Assembly (NCBI RefSeq): GCF_001718835.1
Contig: NZ_CP013444.1
Coordinates: forward strand, 186,001-250,000
Direction: 5' to 3'
DNA: 64,000 nt
Origin: Burkholderia cepacia
GTDB taxonomy: Bacteria; Pseudomonadota; Gammaproteobacteria; Burkholderiales; Burkholderiaceae
This document shows, piece by piece, positions 33,371 through 42,105 of the stretch (positions are counted from its first letter, which is position 1; every line of letters starts with the position of its first letter). The translations under genes were made by a program, and so were the position numbers. The notes below the pieces were generated by a model that had not been told where the DNA came from, did no database searches, and was given only the letters and a program-made list of their open reading frames with translations.

Positions 33371-34414
33371 ATGCTCACGGTCTACAGCAGCGATCACCAA
33401 TTGCATCGCGGCGTCGAACTGAAGGACGGCGCGATCACCGATTCGTTCGAAAACCCCCTGCGCGCCGAGACGGTGCTCGCGCAGGTGCGTGCCGCAGGCC
33501 TGGGCGACGTCATCGCGCCGAAGCCGTTCGACCGCGCGCACTACGCGGCCGCGCACAGCGTGCGCTATGTCGACTTCCTCGCCGGCGCATGGGACGAATG
33601 GACCGCGACCGGCCGTACCTGCCAGGCACTGCCGCTCGTGTGGCCGGTGCGCGCGATGCCGGCCGCCGCGACGCCGCCCGCGTTCATCGACGGCAAGCTC
33701 GGCTTCTACGCGATGGACGCCGGCGCGCCGATCAACGCCGGCACGTGGGACGCCGTGAGCGCGAGCGCGAACTCGGCACTCACCGGCGCCGACCTGCTAT
33801 CCAATGGTGCGCCAGGCGCACGCGCGGCGTTCGCGCTGTGCCGCCCGCCCGGCCATCATGCGGGTCGCGAATACATGGGCGGCTACTGCTACCTGAACAA
33901 CGCGGCGATCGCCGCACAGCACGGCATCGCGAGCGGCGCCGCGCGCGTCGCGGTGCTCGACGTCGACTTCCACCATGGCAACGGCACGCAGGACATCTTC
34001 TACGAGCGCTCGGACGTGCTGTTCGCGTCGCTGCACGGCGAACCGTCGGTGTCGTACCCGTACTTCTCCGGCTACGCGGACGAGCGCGGTTCGGGCACCG
34101 GCGAGGGCTTCAACCTGAACCTGCCGCTGCCGAAGGGCACGCTCTGGAGCACGTACGACGAAGCGCTCGGCCGCGCCGCGACGGCGATCGCGGCGCACGC
34201 GCCCGACCTGCTGGTCGTGTCGCTCGGCGTCGACACGTTCGAGCACGACCCGATCAGCCATTTCAAGCTGCGTTCGCCCGACTACCTGCGGATCGGCGAA
34301 GCGCTCGCGCGCCTGAACCTGCCGACGCTGTTCGTGATGGAGGGCGGCTACATGGTCGACGAAATCGGTATCAATGCGGTGAACGTGCTGCTCGGCTTCG
34401 AAGGGCGCGCGTGA
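33371..34414 (+). CDS. Histone deacetylase-like acetylpolyamine amidohydrolase
   Basis: A 347-residue member of the arginase/deacetylase superfamily (class II histone-deacetylase-like, ApaH/AphA type). It removes acetyl groups from acetylated polyamines or related amines. The active-site tandem His lies in CRPPGHHAG, the zinc ligands Asp and His in VLDVDFHHGNGTQ, and the third ligand Asp in SLGVDTFEHDP. MEGGYM is the family's Gly-Gly-Tyr turn. Start ATG 33371 (MLTVYSSDHQ) is used over the upstream in-frame ATG 33293. A binding-protein gene follows 81 bases later, so the two may serve uptake and use of an amine. Confidence 0.88.
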   Translation: MLTVYSSDHQLHRGVELKDGAITDSFENPLRAETVLAQVRAAGLGDVIAPKPFDRAHYAAAHSVRYVDFLAGAWDEWTATGRTCQALPLVWPVRAMPAAATPPAFIDGKLGFYAMDAGAPINAGTWDAVSASANSALTGADLLSNGAPGARAAFALCRPPGHHAGREYMGGYCYLNNAAIAAQHGIASGAARVAVLDVDFHHGNGTQDIFYERSDVLFASLHGEPSVSYPYFSGYADERGSGTGEGFNLNLPLPKGTLWSTYDEALGRAATAIAAHAPDLLVVSLGVDTFEHDPISHFKLRSPDYLRIGEALARLNLPTLFVMEGGYMVDEIGINAVNVLLGFEGRA

Positions 34415-34495
34415 TCGTTCTGCGCTGACAGATTCAAAGTCGGCCCCCAGCTGCCGCAAACGCCGCACGAAAAACCTACCCACCAGGAGACAAGG

Positions 34496-35629
34496 ATGAC
34501 CCGACATCACAAGCACGCACTGGCCGCAGCCGCCGCCGCGACCTGCGCGCTGTCCGCGCGCGCGGACGAGATCGTGCGTATCGGCCACGTCGCGCCGCTG
34601 ACCGGCGCGATCGCGCATCTCGGCAAGGACAGCGAGAACGGCGCGCGCCTCGCGGTCGAGGAAATCAATGCGAAGGGGCTCGTGATCGGCGGCAGGAAGG
34701 TCACGCTGCAGCTCGACGCGCAGGACGACGCGGGCGATCCGCGCACCGCGACGCAGGTCGCGCAGCGGCTCGTCGACGACAAGGTGATCGGCGTCGTCGG
34801 CCATCACAACTCGGGCACGTCGATTCCGGCGTCGCGCGTGTATCGCGACGGCGGCGTCGTGCAGATCTCGCAGGCCGCGACCAACCCGACGTACACGCAG
34901 CAGGGCTTCAAGACGACCTATCGCGTCGTCGCGACCGACGCGCAGCAGGGGCCGGCGCTCGCCGCCTATGCGGCCAAGCGCATGGGCATCAGGACGGTCG
35001 CCGTGGTCGACGATTCGACCGCGTACGGTCAGGGCCTCGCGACCGAGTTCGAGAAGGCCGCGACGGCAGCCGGCATGAAGGTCGTGTCGCGCGACGCGAC
35101 CAACGACAAGGCGATCGACTTCCGCGCGATCCTCACGAAGATCAAGGGCGCGAACCCGGACGCGATCATGTACGGCGGAATGGACGCAACCGGCGGCCCG
35201 CTCGCGAAGCAGGCGCGCCAGCTCGGCATGCGCGCGAAGATCCTCGCCGGCGACGGCGTGTGTTCGACCGACCTGCCGAAGCTCGCGGGCCCGGCCTCCG
35301 ACAACGTCGTGTGCTCCGAAGCCGGTATCGCGCTCGAGAAGATGCCGGGCGGCGCGGCGTTCGCGAAGCGCTACGAAGCGCGCTACCACCAGCCGATGCA
35401 GGTGTATGCGCCGTTCTCGTACGACGCGGTGTACATCATCGTCGACGCGATGAAGCGCGCGAACGCGACCGATGCGGCGAAGGTGCTGGCCGCGATGCCG
35501 GCCACCGACTATCGCGGCGTGATCGGCGAAACGAGCTTCACGCCGCAGGGCGACCTGAGGCATGGCGCGATTTCCGTGTACTCGTACCAGGCGGGGAAGA
35601 AGGTGCTGCTCGACGTCGTCCGGATGTGA
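34496..35629 (+). CDS. LivK-type ABC transporter substrate-binding protein
   Basis: A 377-residue periplasmic binding protein of the branched-chain amino acid (LivJ/LivK) family. A short signal peptide MTRHHKHALAAAAAATCALSARA is followed by VRIGHVAPLTGAIAHLGKDSENGARLAVEEIN, the family N-terminus. VGVVGHHNSGTS-type ligand loops (here VIGVVGHHNSGTSIP) and TVAVVDDSTAYGQGLATEF follow. AGGAG precedes ATG 34496. No permease or ATPase genes adjoin it, so it must share a transporter encoded elsewhere. Context with the deacetylase suggests an amino acid or amine ligand. Confidence 0.88.
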   Translation: MTRHHKHALAAAAAATCALSARADEIVRIGHVAPLTGAIAHLGKDSENGARLAVEEINAKGLVIGGRKVTLQLDAQDDAGDPRTATQVAQRLVDDKVIGVVGHHNSGTSIPASRVYRDGGVVQISQAATNPTYTQQGFKTTYRVVATDAQQGPALAAYAAKRMGIRTVAVVDDSTAYGQGLATEFEKAATAAGMKVVSRDATNDKAIDFRAILTKIKGANPDAIMYGGMDATGGPLAKQARQLGMRAKILAGDGVCSTDLPKLAGPASDNVVCSEAGIALEKMPGGAAFAKRYEARYHQPMQVYAPFSYDAVYIIVDAMKRANATDAAKVLAAMPATDYRGVIGETSFTPQGDLRHGAISVYSYQAGKKVLLDVVRM

Positions 35630-35645
35630 CGCGGCTTCCCGCCGC

Positions 35646-36128
35646 TTACCGGGCCAGCATCTTCCGGTAGATCACGAAGCCGGATTTTTCCGCGACGGTG
35701 TCGTAGAGGCGCATCGCCGTATGGTTCGATTCGTGCGTCTGCCAGGACACGCGTTCCGCCCGCGCGCTGCGCGCGGCCGCATACACGGCTTCGATCAGCG
35801 CGCGGCCGACGCCCTTGCCGCGCTCGCGGTCGAGCGTGAACAGGTCCTGCAGGTAGCAGGTCGGGCCGATCAGCGTCGTGCTGCGGTGATACAGGAAGTG
35901 CACGAGCCCGACGAGCTTGCCGTCACGTTCCGCGACGAAAGCATGGACGGGCTCGTAGCCGTCGAAGAAGCGCGACCACGTGAGCTTCGTCACTTCGATC
36001 GGCAGGGCCGTATCGTCGAAGCGGCCGTAGAAGCGGTTATAGCCGTCCCACAAGGGCAGCCAGCGCTCGTAGTCGTCCTCGCGGACAGGGCGTACGGTCA
36101 GGCTCGCATCGGCAGCGTTCATCTGCAT
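35646..36128 (-). CDS. GNAT-family N-acetyltransferase
   Basis: A 160-residue GNAT acetyltransferase. The conserved motif A is LYTLDRERGKGVGRAL-like (here LFTLDRERGKGVGRALIEAV near residues 95-114), with Arg/Gln-x-x-Gly-x-Gly for acetyl-CoA binding. The C-terminal ESNHTAMRLYDTVAEKSGFVIYRKML is motif B. It would acetylate a small amine or a protein N-terminus using acetyl-CoA. It is divergent from the MocR regulator across 124 bases and may be its target. Confidence 0.85.
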   Translation of the reverse strand: MQMNAADASLTVRPVREDDYERWLPLWDGYNRFYGRFDDTALPIEVTKLTWSRFFDGYEPVHAFVAERDGKLVGLVHFLYHRSTTLIGPTCYLQDLFTLDRERGKGVGRALIEAVYAAARSARAERVSWQTHESNHTAMRLYDTVAEKSGFVIYRKMLAR

Positions 36129-36213
36129 CGACCTCTCGTTGGCGTGGAATTGTCACCGCCTTCGGCGTGAGCGGAAGCGGCGCAGGCGTTTACGATAGAA
36201 AAATCGTGGCACC

Positions 36214-36234
36214 ATGTATAGACCCATGTCTAAC
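36214..36234. promoter_or_regulatory. Candidate MocR binding repeats
   Basis: Two direct copies, ATGTATAGA at 36214-36222 and ATGTCTAAC at 36226-36234, lie 12 bases apart in the gap between the GNAT gene and the MocR gene. Direct repeats of about this size are the usual operators of MocR/PdxR regulators. They overlap an alternative start (ATG 36214), which argues that translation begins later. Confidence 0.4.
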
Positions 36235-36252
36235 ACGAATCCTGGAGCCACG

Positions 36253-37728
36253 ATGGACTACGGCGTATTGCTGTCGATGTTCGAACGCGAAGGCGGGCGG
36301 CACGGCCCCGCGCGGATGTCGCAGCAGCATCGGCTGTACGCATGCCTGCGCACCGCGATTCTCGACGGGAGGATCGCGGAAGGCGCGCGCCTCGCGCCGT
36401 CGCGCACGCTGGCGGACGAACTCGGCATCGCGCGCAATTCGGTGCTGTACGCGTATGAGCGGCTGGCCGCGGAAGGCTTCGTGAGCGGCACGCGGCAGGG
36501 CACGGTGGTCGCGCGCGTGGGGCTGCGTCGTCCGCCGGTCGAGACGGCCGGCGCGGGCGGCGATGCCGTGCGGCTGTCGCGGCGCGTCGCGCACGTCGTG
36601 CGCGCGGCCGACGGCATCGACGAATCGCTGCCGTTCGTGCCCGGCACGCCCGCGCTCGACGAATTCCCGCTCGCGCAATGGCGGCGCTGCGTCGAGCGCG
36701 CGTGGCGCGAGGCCGGGCCCGTGCAGCTCGGCTACCAGTCCCCGGCGGGCGATGCGACGCTGCGCGAGGCGATCGCCGGCTACCTGCGCGTGTCGCGCGG
36801 GGTGCGCTGCGGCGCGGAGCAGATCGTCGTCACCGACGGCACGCAGAACGGGCTGGACCTGTGCGCCCGCGCGCTGGCCGACACGGGCGACACCGCATGG
36901 ATCGAGAACCCCGGCTATCACGGCGCGCGCAATGCGTTCCTGGCCGCGGACCTGCGCGTCGCGCCGATCGGCGTCGATGCCGAAGGGCTGGCGCCGCGCG
37001 CGGAGGACTGGCGCGATCGCCCGCCGAAGCTGATCTACATCACGCCGTCGCATCAGTATCCGCTCGGCGCGGTGATGAGCCTCGAGCGGCGGCTCGCGCT
37101 GGTCGCGCAGGCGCGCGCGGCCGGCGCGTGGATCGTCGAGGACGACTACGACAGCGAGTTCCGTCATCACGGCGCGCCGCTCGCGGCGGTGCAGGGCCTC
37201 GCCGACGACGCGCCGGTGGTCTATCTCGGCACCTTCAGCAAGGTGATGTTTCCGGCGCTGCGGATCGGCTTCCTGGTCGCGCCGCCGGCGCTCGCGCGTG
37301 TGCTGCGCGAGACGGCCGGCGCGCTGATGCTGCACGGGCGCGCGGTCGAGCAGCGGGCGCTGGCGGACTTCATCGAGGCCGGGCACTTCACGCGCCACCT
37401 GCGGCGCATGCGCCGGCTGTATGACGAGCGGCGCGCCGCGCTGCAGGATGCGCTCGAGCGGCATCTGGGTGCGTACCTGACGGTGTCGGGCGGGGCCGGC
37501 GGCATGCATCTGTCCGCGCGGCTCGACGTGCCGGTGGCGGATGTCGAGCTCAGCCGCGTCGCGCAGCGGCACGGGCTGATCCTGCGCCCGCTGTCGACGT
37601 TCTGCATGCCGGGCACGGAGCAGGGCTACAACGGTCTCGTGCTCGGATACGGCGGCGTGCCGGCCGCGCAGATGGACCGGCTCGCGCGGCGGATCGGCGA
37701 CATGATCGCGCTCGCGGCGGAGGGCTGA
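36253..37728 (+). CDS. MocR/PdxR-type GntR regulator with aminotransferase domain
   Basis: A 491-residue regulator. Residues about 25-95 are a GntR winged helix (QHRLYACLRTAILDGRIAEGARLAPSRTLADELGIARNSVLYAYERL). The rest is a fold-type I aminotransferase domain with YQSPAGDATLREAIAGYL, TDGTQNGLDL and YLGTFSKVMFPALRIGF, in which the Lys of SK binds pyridoxal phosphate. ATG 36253 has GGAG 5 bases upstream; ATG 36214 lies within likely operator repeats. Such proteins sense PLP or an amino compound and often control vitamin B6, GABA or transporter genes. The divergent acetyltransferase is a possible target. Confidence 0.9.
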   Translation: MDYGVLLSMFEREGGRHGPARMSQQHRLYACLRTAILDGRIAEGARLAPSRTLADELGIARNSVLYAYERLAAEGFVSGTRQGTVVARVGLRRPPVETAGAGGDAVRLSRRVAHVVRAADGIDESLPFVPGTPALDEFPLAQWRRCVERAWREAGPVQLGYQSPAGDATLREAIAGYLRVSRGVRCGAEQIVVTDGTQNGLDLCARALADTGDTAWIENPGYHGARNAFLAADLRVAPIGVDAEGLAPRAEDWRDRPPKLIYITPSHQYPLGAVMSLERRLALVAQARAAGAWIVEDDYDSEFRHHGAPLAAVQGLADDAPVVYLGTFSKVMFPALRIGFLVAPPALARVLRETAGALMLHGRAVEQRALADFIEAGHFTRHLRRMRRLYDERRAALQDALERHLGAYLTVSGGAGGMHLSARLDVPVADVELSRVAQRHGLILRPLSTFCMPGTEQGYNGLVLGYGGVPAAQMDRLARRIGDMIALAAEG

Positions 37729-37798
37729 CGAGACCGGTCGCGCCTGCACGCCGCGCCCTTTCCGGGCCGGCGTCGTGCGCGACGTGTAGACGGGGAGA

Positions 37799-38221
37799 TC
37801 AGAAGGCCGCGACGTTCGCGAGGCGAGCGAACGTGTGGCCGCTCACCAGTTCGACGATGGTCCGTGTCGACACGCTCGTCGGCAGCGACGCGACGGCGGA
37901 CGGCTCGAACCAGCTGCAATGCGCGATCTCGTTGCGCGCACGGGGCATGGCGCCGGGTGCGACGTCGGCGACGAACACGTGGTGCAGCTTCGCCAGTCCG
38001 CCGAACTGGAACGCGTAGGCGACCGGCAGGTTCACCAGTCCCGTTTCCTCCCACAATTCGCGATGCGCGGCCGCGAGCGGCGCTTCGCGGCGCTTGACCA
38101 TGCCGCCCGGCAACGACCAGCGGGACGGCCTGCGCGCGACGAGCAGGATGCGCGTGCCTTGCCGACACACGATGGTCGCGCGTTCCCGGATGATGGCGGC
38201 GGCGTCGGGGCGGAAGCTCAT
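37799..38221 (-). CDS. NUDIX hydrolase
   Basis: A 140-residue NUDIX protein. The full box G-x5-E-x7-REUxEExGU is present as GMVKRREAPLAAAHRELWEETGL near residues 39-61, with the catalytic Glu residues intact. It would hydrolyse a nucleoside diphosphate linked to another moiety. I start at ATG 38221 (MSFRPDAAAII) instead of sixteen codons upstream, because the beta strand ATIVCRQGTRILLVARR then begins at the normal distance. It converges with the MocR gene. Confidence 0.85.
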   Translation of the reverse strand: MSFRPDAAAIIRERATIVCRQGTRILLVARRPSRWSLPGGMVKRREAPLAAAHRELWEETGLVNLPVAYAFQFGGLAKLHHVFVADVAPGAMPRARNEIAHCSWFEPSAVASLPTSVSTRTIVELVSGHTFARLANVAAF

Positions 38222-38442
38222 GATTGCTGCGGGGCGATCGATGCGGACTGCGATGGACGACAGCGGCAATCATGACACGCCTTGGCGTCGCGTAGTGACG
38301 AAATGACGGTGCCGGATCCGTTACCGAAAAGAAAGAATCGCCGCGCGCTGAAGCCCGGCGGCGCATGCCGCTTTGCCCGTCGTCGATTGCAAACATTTTG
38401 TCATTTAGCTAATATTCGAAACGTTAAACGAACCCGCACTCC

Positions 38443-38742
38443 ATGGACGACGTTACCCGCATCAGCGCCCTGGCCAACGAAAGCCGTCTGGCCGTGATGC
38501 GCTGGCTCAAGCAGCCGCGCAAGCATTTCCCGCCGCAGCCGCACGGCGACTTCGACGAGCTCGGCGTGTGCTGCACGTACATCACCGAGAAGCTCGGCAT
38601 CGCACCGGCCACGACCACGCGCCACATGCGCATCCTCGCGGATGCCGGGCTCGTGCGGGCGACCCGCGTCGGCAAGTTCACGTACTACAAGCGGATCGAC
38701 GGCGCGCTGCAGCAGCTCGGCCGCGATCTGTCGCAACTCTGA
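38443..38742 (+). CDS. ArsR-family transcriptional regulator
   Basis: A 99-residue ArsR-type winged-helix regulator. RISALANESRLAVMRWLKQP opens the fold. GVCCTYITEKLGIAPATTTRHMRILADAGLV is the recognition helix region, and KFTYYKRIDGALQQLGRDL follows as the wing and last helix. A Cys-Cys pair precedes the recognition helix (GVCCTY), near the position where classical ArsR/SmtB members bind metal, but no full metal site is evident. It starts ten bases before a PLP-dependent decarboxylase gene and forms an operon with it; an AT-rich region precedes ATG 38443. Confidence 0.88.
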   Translation: MDDVTRISALANESRLAVMRWLKQPRKHFPPQPHGDFDELGVCCTYITEKLGIAPATTTRHMRILADAGLVRATRVGKFTYYKRIDGALQQLGRDLSQL

Positions 38743-38752
38743 GAGAACCCAC

Positions 38753-40105
38753 ATGGACGAACTTGCACTGCTGGCCGACGCCGACCGGCGCGCGCACGCC
38801 TATCTGACGTCGGTGGACACGCGCCGCGTGTTTCCGGATGCCGCCGCGCTGGCGAATCTGGTCGCCTTCGACGAGCCGCTGCCCGACGCGGGCCGCCCGG
38901 GCGACGACGTGCTGCGCCTGCTCGACGGCGCCGGTTCGCCCGCGACGGTCGCGTCGAACGGCCCGAACTACTTCGGCTTCGTGATCGGCGCGGCGCTCCC
39001 GGCTGCTGCCGCGGCCGAGCGACTGATGCTCGCGTGGGACCAGTGCGCGTCGTCGTACGCGAATTCGCCGGTCGCGGCGACGATCGAACGCCAGGCCGCG
39101 CGCTGGGTCGTCGATGCGCTCGATCTGCCGCGCGACAGCGCGGTCGGGTTCGGCACGAGCGCGACGGCCTGCACGCTCGTCGCGCTGGTGGCCGCGCGGC
39201 GCGCGCTGCTCGCGCGCAAGGGCTGGGATATCGACGAGGACGGGCTGATCGGCGCGCCCGAAGTGAAGGTCGTGATCTCCGCGCTCGCGCACATCACCGT
39301 GAAGAAGGCGCTGCGCGTGCTCGGCTTCGGCATGAAGCGCATCGTCGTCGCGCCGGTCGATGCGCACGGCCGCATCGACCCTGCCCAGTTGCCGCCGCTC
39401 GACGACATGACGATCCTCTGCGTGCAGGCCGGCGAAGTGAACACCGGTGAATTCGATCCGTTCGCGGCGCTGGTTCCGCCCGCGAAGGCGGCCGGCGCAT
39501 GGGTGCACGTGGACGGCGCATTCGGCCTGTGGGCGCGCGCATCGTCGAAGCGCGCGCTGACGGACGGCATCGACGGCGCGGACAGCTGGACGACCGACGG
39601 CCACAAGTGGCTCAACACGCCGTACGACGGCGCGATGGTGATCTGCCGCGACGCCGACGCGCTCGCCGTTGCGATGAACGCCGCCGCCGTGTATTCGAGC
39701 GCAGAACGGGACGCGCAGATGAATCTCAACCTCGAATTCTCGCGGCGGGCGCGCGGCATTCCCGTGTGGGCCGCGTTGCGTGCGCTCGGCCGCGCCGGCG
39801 TGGCGACGATGGTCGAGCGGCATTGCGCGCAGGCGGCGCGGGTCGCGGACGGCCTGCGTGCGGCCGGTTACGACGTGCTGAACCGCGTCGTGCTGAACCA
39901 GGTGCTCGTGCGCGCCGCTACGGACGCGCAGACCGTCGCGATCCTCGAAGCCGCGCAGGCATCGGGCGACGCGTGGTTCGGCGCGACCGTGTGGCAGGGG
40001 CGGCCAGCGTTCCGGATCAGCGTGTCGTCGTGGCGCACCGAGGACGCGCACATCGATCGGCTCGTTGATTTGCTCGCGGGGTTGTACAAGCGGCACGCGG
40101 GGTAA
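38753..40105 (+). CDS. PLP-dependent group II decarboxylase
   Basis: A 450-residue pyridoxal-phosphate enzyme of the group II (glutamate/aromatic amino acid) decarboxylase family. WDQCASSYANSPVAATIERQAARWV is the N-terminal family block, GFGTSATACTLVALVAAR binds the cofactor, and AWVHVDGAFGLWARAS holds the His-x-Asp-x-Ala pair. SWTTDGHKWLNTPYDGAMV carries the Schiff-base Lys. It removes CO2 from an amino acid, but the substrate is not clear from these motifs. It follows the ArsR gene by ten bases with GAGAGAA before ATG 38753. In this family the arrangement suggests the regulator controls it. Confidence 0.88.
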   Translation: MDELALLADADRRAHAYLTSVDTRRVFPDAAALANLVAFDEPLPDAGRPGDDVLRLLDGAGSPATVASNGPNYFGFVIGAALPAAAAAERLMLAWDQCASSYANSPVAATIERQAARWVVDALDLPRDSAVGFGTSATACTLVALVAARRALLARKGWDIDEDGLIGAPEVKVVISALAHITVKKALRVLGFGMKRIVVAPVDAHGRIDPAQLPPLDDMTILCVQAGEVNTGEFDPFAALVPPAKAAGAWVHVDGAFGLWARASSKRALTDGIDGADSWTTDGHKWLNTPYDGAMVICRDADALAVAMNAAAVYSSAERDAQMNLNLEFSRRARGIPVWAALRALGRAGVATMVERHCAQAARVADGLRAAGYDVLNRVVLNQVLVRAATDAQTVAILEAAQASGDAWFGATVWQGRPAFRISVSSWRTEDAHIDRLVDLLAGLYKRHAG

Positions 40106-40430
40106 GCCGGGCGGGTGCACGGCGGGCGGGCCGAACGTCCGTCCGCCATGCTGCCGGTCGGCCGACGCCGGCCATCGGAGTTTCGCCAATACGCACAGTC
40201 CCGCTATTAATCAAGGTCTCGCGCAATTCGCAATAATTGATCTCCCGGTTCAATTCGATGAATTATATTTTTCGGGAATTAATGAATATCGATCGGAACT
40301 GGTGCCACCCTCAATCGTCATAACAATAAATTATTTGTCCACCTTCGGCCCGCTGCTAGTCTCGTTTACGCGCGAATGACTCATATTTTAATGCGCTAAC
40401 GGAGTATTTAAATAAAGCCAGGAGGTGGTG
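40106..40430. other. AT-rich intergenic region
   Basis: These 325 bases shift from high GC to a strikingly AT-rich stretch (about 40200-40420) with no reading frame of note. They carry the promoter of the secreted protein gene. The base-composition break marks one edge of a probable horizontally acquired patch. Confidence 0.5.
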
Positions 40431-40985
40431 ATGAAGACGCTAAAAGCACGTGGCCGCTCGTCGATCAAAACACTGTTCGCATCGGTATTCCTGCTGGTTA
40501 CCCTGACTGGTTTTTGCGAACGGGCAGGCGCGCAAACCGTCATCTGTACCGGAAGCGAGACGTTGTCATTCAATCCGGCATTGACCAATACCCAGCGGAA
40601 CCTTGTCGTGACGGACACGGCAAGCCTGTCGCCGTGCCTCGTGGTGGGGGTGTCCGGAATCAACTCGGCCACCGAGAGCGCTCAAGGTGTTGCCAATCTA
40701 TCGTGCCAAATGTTGCTTGGCGGCGGACCCGCGACGAAAATCATCCACTGGTCGAATGGGCAGTCCAGTACGTTCAGCTATACCGCTTCGAGTAGTGCAG
40801 TCAACGGGAATTTCGTCATTACGCAAACGGGTAATATTTCCGCGGGATTATTCAAGGGTCAATCCGCCGTTGGCGTCAGCACGCTCACGTCTTTGAGCCA
40901 GCCTGATTTTCTCACTGCTTGCGCCGGCAGCGGTGTCACGAGTGTAAGCGGTGGGACTACGCTGACGATCGCTCCGCCGCTTTGA
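40431..40985 (+). CDS. Secreted protein of unknown function, lower GC
   Basis: A 184-residue protein with a near-perfect AGGAGGTGGTG ribosome site directly before ATG 40431. A basic signal peptide precedes GFCERAGAQ, after which export is expected. The mature protein is Thr/Ser/Gly-rich with likely all-beta structure and four Cys (TVICTGSETL, SPCLVVG, LSCQMLL, LTACAGSG). The pattern CTG.ETL.F.P.LTNT, then W.NGQSSTF.Y and TQTGNI..GLF.G, resembles a family I associate with Streptomyces secreted proteins. GC and codon use are lower than in neighbouring genes, consistent with transfer. Function is unknown. Confidence 0.7.
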   Translation: MKTLKARGRSSIKTLFASVFLLVTLTGFCERAGAQTVICTGSETLSFNPALTNTQRNLVVTDTASLSPCLVVGVSGINSATESAQGVANLSCQMLLGGGPATKIIHWSNGQSSTFSYTASSSAVNGNFVITQTGNISAGLFKGQSAVGVSTLTSLSQPDFLTACAGSGVTSVSGGTTLTIAPPL

Positions 40986-41064
40986 TTCATAAACAACCGA
41001 AAGACCCGGAGGGCTTCGGACGGTGGCGCGCAGCGCGCGGCGTGCCACCGGATCGCCTCGGAAT

Positions 41065-41117
41065 TAGCGCTCACGCTGAACCGTCACGAACCGTTCTGCC
41101 TTGCCCGAAGTTCCCGC
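41065..41117. repeat. 53-bp imperfect direct repeat, left copy
   Basis: This copy (TAGCGCTCACGCTGAACCGT to GTTCCCGC) matches 42053-42105 without gaps at about 45 of 53 bases by hand count. The two copies bracket the toxin-antitoxin pair. Read on the minus strand both encode GK.ER.VTVQ.ER, but here the frame ends at once in a stop. Confidence 0.75.
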
Positions 41118-41172
41118 GCTCGATTGAACATGACGAGTAGGGATCGTTTCGCAGATATTGGTTTCACACAGC

Positions 41173-41505
41173 CTAAGCAAACGAAATCACGAGCCTCTTG
41201 CCACATGCGGCCGCATATTTTCGCAATGTCGCAAACGAGGGCGAATGCTTTTCGCTAGTGAGCGATGCTTCGAGGCGCGACACGGCTGACGCCGTCGTAC
41301 CCATGCGCTCAGCGACCTGTGCTTGAGTCAGTCCAGCCTCTTGCCGCGCGGCCAATAGTGCGCGCAGCGCGGTGTATTCATCTTCCAGCGCATCATAGGC
41401 CGCCTTGACCTTGCCATCTGCGAGCAGACGAGCCGTATCGTCCGCCGTATGCGGAACCGGATCGAATCCCTCAGCGCGAACACGCTTCGTTGCTACCTTA
41501 GCCAT
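41173..41505 (-). CDS. HigA-like XRE antitoxin
   Basis: A 110-residue antitoxin with an XRE helix-turn-helix in its C-terminal half: EAGLTQAQVAERMGTTASAVSRLEASL near residues 57-83, then FATLRKYAAACGKRLVISF. The N-terminal part (VKAAYDALEDEYTALRALLAAR) is a helical arm of the kind that wraps a RelE/HigB toxin. It overlaps the toxin gene by eight bases (41498-41505), toxin first, the order of higBA. It should neutralise the toxin and repress the operon. Confidence 0.85.
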   Translation of the reverse strand: MAKVATKRVRAEGFDPVPHTADDTARLLADGKVKAAYDALEDEYTALRALLAARQEAGLTQAQVAERMGTTASAVSRLEASLTSEKHSPSFATLRKYAAACGKRLVISFA

Positions 41506-41830
41506 TCCGCACCTCTCTCAAACGTGCTTGGGCGATCCGCAATTCTTGCGGCGGCGTCTCCTGTGTCTTCTTGACGAAGGAGTGCAGCACAACGACTTGC
41601 CGCCCCACATGCGTGCAATAGAACACTCGCCCGATACCTTCCCTACCGTTTGGACGCAACTCGAACAACCCGTTACCCATTGCGCGGGAGTGAGGCATTC
41701 GTAGATCTGCGCCGAATTCCTGCATCAGGTCCAGCAGCCGAAGGTAGTTCGCAAGAATCCCGGCGGGGAACGCGAAAACGTCACGCTTCACGCGTTCGTA
41801 GTAGTAGACGATCGTCCAATGAATTTTCAT
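41498..41830 (-). CDS. HigB/RelE-superfamily (Gp49-like) toxin
   Basis: A 110-residue toxin of the phage Gp49/HigB group. YYYERVKRDVFAFPAGILANYLRLLDLMQEFGADLRMPHSRAMGNGLFELRPNGREG shows the family's long helices and then the LxELR strand. GRVFYCTHVGRQVVVLHSFVKKTQETP carries the conserved R.FY and H.F.KK.Q.TP motif of this group, associated with ribosome-dependent mRNA cleavage. ATG 41830 (MKIHWTIVYY) is used in preference to an upstream TTG/CTG-type start. It forms a pair with the XRE antitoxin. Confidence 0.87.
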   Translation of the reverse strand: MKIHWTIVYYYERVKRDVFAFPAGILANYLRLLDLMQEFGADLRMPHSRAMGNGLFELRPNGREGIGRVFYCTHVGRQVVVLHSFVKKTQETPPQELRIAQARLREVRNG

Positions 41831-42052
41831 GTTAGCAAATTTGCGATATTTCTGCAATTCAGCCTATCGCTTGCGAGCGGCAGGAGCCTCTGTATCGCAG
41901 TCGTCGGTGGATAGATCCGTTGCGCGTCGGCGTTCACATGCCATCGCCGCAACCACGGTTCATCAATTTCGACGTGCTCGACGGCCGGGGCAAGATGACG
42001 TTCGGCCAGCATGCGACGCTCCTTTGCCGGTCTATCCCGAAATACCGCAAAA

Positions 42053-42105
42053 TAGCGTTCACCCTGAACCGTCACGATTCGCTCCCCCTTGCCCGAAGGT
42101 CCCGC
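42053..42105. repeat. 53-bp imperfect direct repeat, right copy
   Basis: This is the right partner of 41065-41117 and ends exactly one base before the LysE start codon. Together they delimit about one kilobase containing the toxin-antitoxin operon. The minus-strand frame through this copy stays open into 41866 (GERIVTVQGERYFAVFRDR, then RRMLAERHLAP), possibly a remnant of a gene I cannot identify. Confidence 0.7.
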
